39,238 nucleotides of DNA from assembly GCA_946541575.1 (NCBI GenBank), contig CAMNJQ010000052.1, forward strand, positions 1-39,238, written 5' to 3'. This document shows positions 33,738 to 39,238 of this stretch, piece by piece (position 1 is the stretch's first letter; the number at the start of each line of letters is the position of its first letter). A program made the translations under genes and the position numbers. The notes beneath the pieces were generated by a model. That model was not told where the DNA came from. It saw only the letters and a list, made by a program, of their open reading frames with translations, and searched no databases. The DNA comes from an uncultured Clostridium sp. (lineage in GTDB: Bacteria > Bacillota_I > Bacilli_A > RF39 > UBA660).

Positions 33738-34379
33738 ATGCGACTTAGAAATGTTAAAAATAAAGAAGAAATATTAAATAGTTCATCATTATTAATACTT
33801 GATTATGAAAAGAAAAAAGGTAAGTGGAAAGATGAATTTAAAAATGATAATCCAATTTATATAGAAATTGGAATGGGAAAAGGAGACTTTATTCTTGAAA
33901 ATGCATTAAGGTATCCTAATATTAATTTTATCGGTATTGAGAAATATGATAGTATTGTAGCAAGGGCTATACAAAAGATAGAAACTAATAATGAAATTCA
34001 AAATTTAAGATTATTAAGAATGGATGCTAAAGAAATAGAAAATGCTTTTGGAAACGAAGTAGATAGAATATATTTGAATTTCTCCGATCCATGGCCTAAA
34101 AAAAGACATTCAGAAAGAAGACTTACGAGTAATACATTTTTAAAAAAGTATGATAATATATTTAAAAGTGATAAAACAATAATTATGAAGACAGATAATA
34201 TAAATTTGTTTGAATATTCTCTTGTAACATTGTCAAATAATGGCTATATTTTAAATAAAGTATCTTTAGATTTACATAATAGTGATATAGAAAATAATAT
34301 TATGACAGAATATGAAAAAAAGTTTTCTAAAGATAATATTAAAATTAATTACTTGGAAGCTAAAAAAATGTCTAATTAA
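33738..34379 (+). CDS. trmB: tRNA (guanine-N7-)-methyltransferase TrmB
   Basis: 213 residues, the usual TrmB size. It methylates G46 of tRNA with S-adenosylmethionine. IEIGMGKGDFI is the SAM-binding loop; the TrmB hallmark YLNFSDPWPKKRHSERRLT is intact and carries the catalytic and tRNA-binding residues; VSLDLHNSDIENNIMTEYEKKF near the C-terminus matches B. subtilis TrmB closely. The start is ATG 33738 (MRLRN, as in MRMRH of B. subtilis) with GGTG in front; in-frame TTG 33726 and GTG 33729 fall at or before the predicted transcription start. It has its own promoter. Housekeeping gene. Confidence 0.95.
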   Translation: MRLRNVKNKEEILNSSSLLILDYEKKKGKWKDEFKNDNPIYIEIGMGKGDFILENALRYPNINFIGIEKYDSIVARAIQKIETNNEIQNLRLLRMDAKEIENAFGNEVDRIYLNFSDPWPKKRHSERRLTSNTFLKKYDNIFKSDKTIIMKTDNINLFEYSLVTLSNNGYILNKVSLDLHNSDIENNIMTEYEKKFSKDNIKINYLEAKKMSN

Positions 34380-34402
34380 TTAAAAAAAGTGTTAAAATTA
34401 TA

Positions 34403-34433
34403 TTGAAGTACTAATTTGTTTGGTATAATTAGT
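34403..34433 (+). promoter_or_regulatory. Promoter with flanking inverted repeat, for the envelope cluster
   Basis: Extended -10 TGGTATAAT (34421-34429) has a poorly spaced TTGAAG upstream (34403-34408). ACTAATT (34410-34416) and AATTAGT (34427-34433) form a 7-bp inverted repeat across the promoter, a possible operator. Confidence 0.45.
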
Positions 34434-34448
34434 TAGAGTAGGTGTAAT

Positions 34449-35111
34449 ATGAAAAAAGTAATATTATTATTTGCCTTTCTTATTTTATTTAGTGGATGTT
34501 CTATTAAAGAATTAAATACTGAAGATATTGATAAAATTATTGATGAGACATTAAGTTATAAAATACAGGAAGCAAATAATTATTTTAAAGGTTATAAGTA
34601 TTATATTCCTAGAGGATTTGTTTTATCTAATAAAAAAGATGATAATCATATATTACTATCTAATGGTGATTATTATTATTTATACATAGATGTTGTATCT
34701 TATTTTCACAAGGAAAAAATAGATACTACTTTTGATAATGAACTATACTTTTCTAAAAAAATATCTTATAATGATAATGAGGGGTATATTAAAGTTGATA
34801 AAGATAATAATGACTTTTATCATTTAGAAATTGTATATAATTATTCAAAAATAGAAGCATTAGTAAAAGAAAGAAATTTAGAGTATGCTGTAACAAATTC
34901 TATTAGAATTTTGTCATCAATAGAGTATAATGATGTTATTCTTGATACTTTAATTGGTGAAAAAACTTTGGATTATAAAGAAGAAGCTTATAATTTCTTT
35001 GAATCAAAAAGAGAAGATGGAACTTTTTTGGATTATATAGAGGAATATGATATATATGAAAAAGACAAAAAAGTAAAAGATGATGACGTTTTAGATTCTG
35101 ATTATGAATAG
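34449..35111 (+). CDS. Lipoprotein, unknown function
   Basis: 220 residues. A signal peptide with the lipobox FSGC (lipidated Cys17) anchors it to the outer face of the membrane. The mature part is acidic and Tyr-rich, with predicted strands (YKYYIPRGFVL, GDYYYLYIDVVSYF) and a helical C-terminal tail ending in Asp/Glu-rich residues. The first gene of a four-gene cluster with the 35124, DUF948-like and YtxH-like genes (gaps 12, 2 and 1 bases), so they probably work together at the envelope. ATG 34449 follows AGTAGGTG. No known family recognised. Confidence 0.75.
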   Translation: MKKVILLFAFLILFSGCSIKELNTEDIDKIIDETLSYKIQEANNYFKGYKYYIPRGFVLSNKKDDNHILLSNGDYYYLYIDVVSYFHKEKIDTTFDNELYFSKKISYNDNEGYIKVDKDNNDFYHLEIVYNYSKIEALVKERNLEYAVTNSIRILSSIEYNDVILDTLIGEKTLDYKEEAYNFFESKREDGTFLDYIEEYDIYEKDKKVKDDDVLDSDYE

Positions 35112-35123
35112 GAAGGTGTTATT

Positions 35124-36071
35124 ATGGGATTATTAGATAAATTAAAAAATGTATTTTTCGAGGAAGAATATGTTGAAGTAGAAGAAAAAAATGAACCAAA
35201 AGAAAAAGTAACTGTTGCAAAGAAAATTGAAACACCCGAAATAAGAAAAAAAGAAGAACCTGTTGCAGAAGAAATTAAACTTAAAATCGAAGATGAAGTT
35301 AATGAAGTAAGTCCTCCAAAAGAAGAAAAGGACTTTAAATTCCCAATGAGCTTTGATGATAAAGATTTTGAAGTTGAAAAGACTATTGAGATGGAAGGAC
35401 CTGTAAAAGAAAAAGAGGAAGTAGTTGTAGAAGAAGTAAAAGAAGAACCACATGTAGTTGAAGTAAGGGAAACTAGAAGATATAATTATGAAGAGCAAAA
35501 TAATAGAGAACCTATTAGTAAAGAAGTAGTTATCTCTTCTGAAAATACTTATCATAAGCCATATGAGGGAGTTAAAGATAAAGAAGAAAAACAAGCTTTT
35601 AAACCATCTCCAATTATTTCCCCAATATATGGTATACTAAATAAAAATTATACTAAAGATGAAATAGTTACCAAAAGAGAAGTGAGACTTTCGCAAGCAA
35701 CAACTAAGAAAGCTGATTTAGATTTAGTTAGAGAAAAAGCTTATGGAGATTTAGCTGGTGATATTTCTGCATCTATAGAAGAAGATTCTAATAGTAATTC
35801 TAAGGAAGAAAAAGAAGATTTGCTTTATGATTTAAACGAAGATGAATCACCAACAGTTAAAGTTGTTACAGTTGGTGATGCTGAGGAATATTTTAATGAT
35901 TTAGGGTTAGAATATAATGTGGACTATAAAGTTGAAAAAGAAAATAATAAAGAAGATAATAAAGTAGTACCAAAAGAAGAAAATAAGATGAATATTGAAG
36001 AATCAAATGGTGATGATAAAAACTTATTTGATTTGATAGATTCAATGTATGAAGATAAGGAAAAGGAGTAG
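35124..36071 (+). CDS. Acidic Glu-rich protein with N-terminal amphipathic helix, unknown function
   Basis: 315 residues, cytoplasmic, rich in Glu, Lys and Val. Residues 1-14 (MGLLDKLKNVFFEE) can form an amphipathic helix of the membrane-touching kind seen at the start of SepF, a divisome protein; the rest is unlike SepF. A long low-complexity Glu/Lys region (15-165) is interrupted by one hydrophobic island, PSPIISPIYGILNKNYT (about 171-187), that looks like a binding motif, and a second acidic half follows. Low-complexity and disordered parts with one conserved-looking peptide suggest a scaffold or adaptor. Starts 12 bases after the lipoprotein gene with GGAAGGTG. Function unknown. Confidence 0.7.
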   Translation: MGLLDKLKNVFFEEEYVEVEEKNEPKEKVTVAKKIETPEIRKKEEPVAEEIKLKIEDEVNEVSPPKEEKDFKFPMSFDDKDFEVEKTIEMEGPVKEKEEVVVEEVKEEPHVVEVRETRRYNYEEQNNREPISKEVVISSENTYHKPYEGVKDKEEKQAFKPSPIISPIYGILNKNYTKDEIVTKREVRLSQATTKKADLDLVREKAYGDLAGDISASIEEDSNSNSKEEKEDLLYDLNEDESPTVKVVTVGDAEEYFNDLGLEYNVDYKVEKENNKEDNKVVPKEENKMNIEESNGDDKNLFDLIDSMYEDKEKE

Positions 36072-36073
36072 AT

Positions 36074-36376
36074 ATGGATTTATTATATGATATTTTCCCA
36101 TTAATGTTATATTTTCTAGGTGTAGTATTATTGATTGTACTTATTATATTAATTACAAAATTAGTAAGTACAGTTGATAAGGTTAATATTTTACTAGATG
36201 ATATAGAAGGGAAATCACAGTCTTTAAATGGACTATTTGATGCAATTGAGAAAGTTGGAGATACTTTATCGAGTGCCAATAACAAAGTAACTGGGTTTGT
36301 TACTAACTTAGTAAAAAAAGTTATTAAAAAAAAGAAGAAAAAGAAAGTAGAAGTAGAAGAGGAGGATTTTGATTAA
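36074..36376 (+). CDS. DUF948/YtxG-like membrane protein
   Basis: 100 residues. One N-terminal membrane helix (about 10-30), then a helical, heptad-containing region with VDKVNILLDDIEGKSQSLNGLFDAIEKV-type spacing and a C-terminal Lys run followed by an acidic tail. The layout (short helix anchor, Thr/Val/Asp-rich coiled coil) is that of DUF948 proteins such as B. subtilis YtxG, which usually sit next to YtxH, as here. It starts two bases after the 35124 gene with GGAG inside that gene's end. Role unknown; in B. subtilis ytxG-ytxH-ytxJ belong to the general-stress (sigma-B) operon, but no sigma-B promoter is seen here. Confidence 0.68.
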   Translation: MDLLYDIFPLMLYFLGVVLLIVLIILITKLVSTVDKVNILLDDIEGKSQSLNGLFDAIEKVGDTLSSANNKVTGFVTNLVKKVIKKKKKKKVEVEEEDFD

Positions 36377-36377
36377 T

Positions 36378-36797
36378 ATGAGTAAAAATGGAGTAGGAAC
36401 ATTTGTAACAGGTGTTGCAGTAGGAGCAGCATTAGGAGTTTTATTTGCACCAAAGAAAGGTAGCGAAACAAGAGAAGACTTAAGAGAATTATTTGAAGAA
36501 ATAATTGGTAAAATTAGAGATATTGATTTACAAGATGTAAAAGATGCAGTATCAGCTAAGATTGCTGATATTAAAAAGAGTTTATCTGAACTTGATAAAG
36601 AAAAAGTACTAGAAATAGCAAAAGAAAAAGGTATGTTGTTAAAAGAAAAATGTGAAGATTTAATTACATATGCTAGAGAAAAAGGAATTCCGGCTGTTGA
36701 AAAAACTGCAAGAGATTTAAAAGAAAAAGCAGGAGAAATGACTAGAGAAGTAGTAAAAAAACTAGAGGATAGAAAAGCTAAAAAACAAAGCGCATAA
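36378..36797 (+). CDS. YtxH-like protein
   Basis: 139 residues. The N-terminal motif FVTGVAVGAALGVLFAPKKGSETREDLRE (residues ~9-37), a glycine-rich hydrophobic stretch ending in APKxGxETR, is the YtxH signature; the rest is a long charged helical domain (KVLEIAKEKGMLL, EKTARDLKEKAGEM) with an LEA-like look. Expected to be a membrane-associated stress or envelope protein. ATG 36378 is chosen; the in-frame TTG 36369 is too close to GGAGG (36361-36365). It follows the YtxG-like gene by one base and ends the cluster at a terminator. Confidence 0.8.
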   Translation: MSKNGVGTFVTGVAVGAALGVLFAPKKGSETREDLRELFEEIIGKIRDIDLQDVKDAVSAKIADIKKSLSELDKEKVLEIAKEKGMLLKEKCEDLITYAREKGIPAVEKTARDLKEKAGEMTREVVKKLEDRKAKKQSA

Positions 36798-36800
36798 AAA

Positions 36801-36832
36801 AAGACTATTAACAATTTTGTTAATAGTTTTTT
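36801..36832. terminator. Terminator after the envelope cluster
   Basis: ACTATTAACA (36804-36813) pairs with TGTTAATAGT (36818-36827) around ATTT, followed by T to 36832. The opposing gene ends at 36839 and may share it. Confidence 0.85.
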
Positions 36833-36838
36833 CATTTA

Positions 36839-38254
36839 TTATTTAATTATTCTTAGTGTAGTTTCTTTATTTTCTTCTTTAATGTGTTTTCCAATTATAT
36901 CTTCTAATATTTTTTCTTGTATTGCTAAGTTAAGACAAGCATTTGTTATTTCTTTTCTTTGGAAAGCATATGAACTTGAATCGATTATTTTGTTATTTTT
37001 GATATTTGAACTATTAGATACAATTCTATTATGCGTTCTATTACTTAAAAATACCAAATTGATTTTATTTACTGGATCTATTGTTATATGAGTTCCTGTC
37101 CAACCAGATCCAGAAAGACTATATCCACTTAAGGGTTGATAAACATCTGAAAAATGTTTGTTTGGATGCTTAGAATTACATAAGAAGCCATAGTATGGAA
37201 TATAAGTAATTCCGTTAGAATGTACAACATTATAACCTGTTCTATTTATAGCCATTTGTCGAGTTAAATCTGGATGAAGTATGTTTCCATTTATTAATCC
37301 CTGTTCAAATGATACAATATCATCGCATGTTGAGAAAAGTCCAGCATGACCTGATAATATTCCTAGTGGCTGACCAAGTTTAACTGCTTTTTTGTCAGTA
37401 GCTATTCCAATTTCAGAATCTTTTCTTAATATATAATTATTGCTTTTGTCAACAAAATAGCTATAGTTAAAATTAACAACACTATCTTTTTTATCATCTG
37501 GAATTCTAACAAAGGTATTTGTCATATTTCCTTTATCTAAAATATTTTCTTTTACGTAATCATAAAAGCTTTGGTTTGTAACTTTTTCTACAACATATTT
37601 AAGTATCATAGGTGCTATATCGTTGTATCTATCTTTATATTCTGTAGAATCTGGTTGAGCAGTAAATAATATTTTTTCAGCTTCTTCTATACTATTTGCT
37701 GAGTCAATTCTTTCTTTTGTGTAATAAGGTTGAAATGTTAATAAATCAAAAATATTATGATTACCTAAATTATTAAATTGTGGTAAATAGTATTTAACGT
37801 TGTCATCTAGTCTAATTACACCTTCCCCAGCAAGTTTTAAAATTGCACATGAAGTAAATAGTTTTGTACAAGATGCTAAATCAAATATGCTATTTTCATT
37901 CATTTCTTTTTTGAAGTCAATTATTTGATTGTTATCATCTAATGTAATTTCTTGACTATTACCTATAACTAATTTTTCTTGATATTTATCTGTTCCAAAA
38001 CTAATAACAGCTCCAGGAGCTTTTTTTTCGATTAAAAAGAAATTTCTGATTAAATCTTCAATTCCTGAATTTTTATATAAAAAGTATCTTATTTCATTTA
38101 AAGAAGCATCTTTATTATTTTTTAATACTCTTAAAACAGTATTTAATAATTGCTGATAGTATTCTTTTGGATAGAGATTCTTTTGTGTTATATTTTCTGC
38201 TTCATTATGTGCTTCAACTAAAGAATCTACAATTTTATTATAATTTTTAAACAT
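36839..38254 (-). CDS. Cytoplasmic serine beta-lactamase-like (class C fold) protein
   Basis: 471 residues. A beta-lactamase/esterase fold is shown by SxxK (Ser128-Cys-Thr-Lys131 in DLASCTKLF), YND (Tyr210-Asn211-Asp212), GHAGLFST (302-309) and GWTGT (384-388) in place of KTG. All three active-site motifs are present, so a serine hydrolase is likely, acting on D-amino-acid peptides, esters or beta-lactams. An extra ~80-residue helical N-terminal domain precedes the fold. There is no signal peptide or membrane helix, unlike true penicillin-degrading enzymes, so it probably acts inside the cell. ATG 38254 has GGAGG five bases upstream (CCTCC at 38260-38264). Resistance to antibiotics should not be assumed. 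Confidence 0.85.
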   Translation of the reverse strand: MFKNYNKIVDSLVEAHNEAENITQKNLYPKEYYQQLLNTVLRVLKNNKDASLNEIRYFLYKNSGIEDLIRNFFLIEKKAPGAVISFGTDKYQEKLVIGNSQEITLDDNNQIIDFKKEMNENSIFDLASCTKLFTSCAILKLAGEGVIRLDDNVKYYLPQFNNLGNHNIFDLLTFQPYYTKERIDSANSIEEAEKILFTAQPDSTEYKDRYNDIAPMILKYVVEKVTNQSFYDYVKENILDKGNMTNTFVRIPDDKKDSVVNFNYSYFVDKSNNYILRKDSEIGIATDKKAVKLGQPLGILSGHAGLFSTCDDIVSFEQGLINGNILHPDLTRQMAINRTGYNVVHSNGITYIPYYGFLCNSKHPNKHFSDVYQPLSGYSLSGSGWTGTHITIDPVNKINLVFLSNRTHNRIVSNSSNIKNNKIIDSSSYAFQRKEITNACLNLAIQEKILEDIIGKHIKEENKETTLRIIK

Positions 38255-38346
38255 TATGTCCTCCGTTTATTTGATTAGGTGATAAATATAGTATCACTAA
38301 ATTATCTTATATGCAAATGTAAAATGTAAACTTTATTAAAAATATA

Positions 38347-38375
38347 TTGTGAAAAAAATAAATAAATGCTAAAAT
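38347..38375 (+). promoter_or_regulatory. Promoter for the 38429 gene
   Basis: TTGTGA (38347-38352), 17 bases, TAAAAT (38370-38375), extended -10 TG at 38367-38368. Confidence 0.6.
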
Positions 38376-38428
38376 TATTATGTAATAATAATGATAGGTA
38401 ACTATTATTTGAACTTTGGAGGAATAAA

Positions 38429-38845
38429 ATGGATAATAGTAAGATACAAGTAAGTATTGTGGATTTAAAGAATGTACTTACTTCATTAAAAAAACAAAGA
38501 GATATTTTGAATAATGAGTATAAAGGATCTATTAGTTCAGTACTTGATTCAAGTCAATCTTGTTTGGGAGTGGCAGGTCTTAATACAGCCGTTATAAAAG
38601 AATCATTTAATAATGTATTTAAAAATATAAATACAAGCTTGGATGCATTAATAAATGTATTAGAAAATAATGTTATTAAGAATTACTCAGAGCTTGCTGA
38701 AGCAATTAGGAAATTATTTAATAATGATTTTGCTTCTAAGATGAATGATTTACTAGGAACGAATAGTTCAGTAATAGCACCTAATACTACTAGTTATTCT
38801 ACAGCTGATCGTGTAATGGGTGCATTTAAAAATTATAAAGGATAG
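38429..38845 (+). CDS. Small helical protein, possible type VII secretion substrate or partner
   Basis: 138 residues, ATG 38429 with GGAGGAATAAA. Predicted to be almost all helix in residues ~8-100 (LKNVLTSLKKQRDILNNEY; NNVFKNINTSLDALINVLENNV; SELAEAIRKLFN), then a Ser/Thr/Pro/Asn-rich tail. Its size, helical N-terminus, lack of signal peptide and the accompanying gene 11 bases downstream resemble the small helical proteins of Firmicute type VII (Ess/Yuk) loci. The strict WxG turn of WXG100 proteins is not present, so this is a suggestion from layout only. No EssC-type ATPase is visible because the window ends. Confidence 0.5.
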   Translation: MDNSKIQVSIVDLKNVLTSLKKQRDILNNEYKGSISSVLDSSQSCLGVAGLNTAVIKESFNNVFKNINTSLDALINVLENNVIKNYSELAEAIRKLFNNDFASKMNDLLGTNSSVIAPNTTSYSTADRVMGAFKNYKG

Positions 38846-38856
38846 GTGGTATTAAT

Positions 38857-39238
38857 ATGGCAAATGGTGATGTAAGATTTACTTTTAATGGTTTAGGCGG
38901 CACTGAAAAAGAGACTAATGCTGGTGGTTTGAGCGCTGCAGAAAAGGCAGCTGCTTATTATGGATCTGATGAGTTTAGGTCTTTGGCAGAAAGTCAAAAA
39001 GCTAAGGCTATGGCAGAAGCCAAGGCTAAATATGAAGCGGGTCTTCAAAGTGGACATGATTTGCCTGTAGAAGAGGTTATGGTTGAAAAATATGGAGCTC
39101 TTCCTGTAATTCATACTTCTATTCCAGTTTTATATGGACCTGTTCCAGCTACACCATCTAGTCCATCTAGTCCTTCATCAGATATAAATATTACCTATGC
39201 ACAATTAGAAGAGAATATAAATACATTAAAAAAATCAA
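38857..39238 (+). CDS. Partial protein, Ala-rich helix and Pro/Ser linker, possible type VII locus member (3' end outside window)
   Basis: At least 127 codons, open to the window end. ATG 38857 follows AGGTGG after the preceding stop. Residues 1-66 are Gly/Ala/Lys/Glu-rich (LSAAEKAAAYY, AKAMAEAKAKYEAG) and helical; then LPVEEVMVEKYGALPVIHTSIPVLYGP, a Pro/Ser linker (ATPSSPSSPSS), and the start of a second helix (ITYAQLEENINTLKK) that reads like the first helix of a WXG100/LXG-type domain. It is noticeably richer in GC-ending Ala and Gly codons than its neighbours. No signal peptide. Probably paired with the upstream gene. Confidence 0.6.
   Translation, partial: MANGDVRFTFNGLGGTEKETNAGGLSAAEKAAAYYGSDEFRSLAESQKAKAMAEAKAKYEAGLQSGHDLPVEEVMVEKYGALPVIHTSIPVLYGPVPATPSSPSSPSSDINITYAQLEENINTLKKS

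Noticed and set aside
35142-35594. Long open frame on the minus strand (150 codons) inside the acidic protein gene
   Set aside because: It is the complement of a Glu/Lys-rich low-complexity gene, giving a Phe/Tyr-rich artefact; no ribosome site and no family.
36308-36835. Minus-strand open frame of 175 codons across the YtxH-like gene
   Set aside because: Antisense shadow of a strongly supported gene, Ser/Phe-rich, and it crosses the terminator.
36839-38254. Antibiotic-resistance beta-lactamase
   Set aside because: No signal peptide, atypical GWTGT motif and extra N-terminal domain; the fold is shared by many esterases and peptidases.
1-39238. Possible use of TGA as Trp (mycoplasma code), given the A+T-rich sequence
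   Set aside because: TGA ends the genes at 27380 and 28753, Trp is TGG throughout conserved proteins such as LeuRS, and no gene needs TGA read-through.

Overview
The window is very A+T-rich bacterial DNA that uses the standard code (TGA serves as a stop, for example at 27378-27380 and 28751-28753; Trp is TGG). Strong AGGAGG-type ribosome sites, sigma-A-like promoters with extended -10 elements, a T-box leader before leuS, a SigG-type forespore sigma factor, a Cse60-like sporulation protein and a superoxide reductase point to an anaerobic, low-GC, spore-forming or spore-descended Firmicute, probably an uncultured gut-type member of the Bacilli. The lineage is my inference. There are no tRNA or rRNA genes, CRISPR arrays, transposases or phage genes.

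Layout. 1-4.6 kb: end of a coiled-coil protein, a membrane protein, galE, a zinc-ribbon membrane protein, sigG (TTG start, ribosome site buried in a hairpin), an unknown protein and a desulfoferrodoxin-type superoxide reductase. 4.7-9.5 kb: an LTA-synthase-like membrane phosphotransferase, then a promoter-led surface operon (two membrane-anchored beta-rich proteins around one secreted protein) and a soluble unknown. 9.5-18.3 kb: a radical SAM protein (minus strand), a GH31 alpha-glucosidase homologue in which both catalytic Asp positions are Asn, a leucine T-box, a small membrane protein, leuS, a COG2509-type flavoprotein with an overlapping partner, and cse60. 18.4-22.5 kb: a zinc-ribbon/membrane/beta-repeat protein and a MacB/LolCDE-type ABC exporter with ATPase and permease fused. 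22.6-33.4 kb: a glycan locus of two units, GT4 + GT2, then four long GT genes (GT2-GT4 fusion, a capsule/Kdo-transferase-like protein, GT32-GT4 fusion, degenerate GT4-GT2 fusion), followed by a KdsB-like CMP-sugar synthetase. 33.4-36.8 kb: a small coiled-coil protein (minus), trmB and an envelope cluster (lipoprotein, acidic protein, DUF948/YtxG-like, YtxH-like). 36.8 kb to the end: a cytoplasmic serine beta-lactamase-like protein (minus) and two small helical proteins that could belong to a type VII secretion locus, the second cut by the window end.

How they fit together. GalE can supply UDP-Gal and the KdsB-like enzyme a CMP-activated acidic sugar to the GT cluster; the LTA-synthase-like protein could add polyol-phosphate to the envelope. 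No initiating phosphoglycosyl transferase, flippase or polymerase is present, so the glycan carrier is unknown. The most interesting items are the CMP-ulosonate-like plus Kdo-transferase-like pairing in a Gram-positive-type genome, the predicted catalytically dead GH31 protein, the duplicated and decaying GT4-like module, and the sigG leader, which mirrors controls known in Bacillus subtilis.
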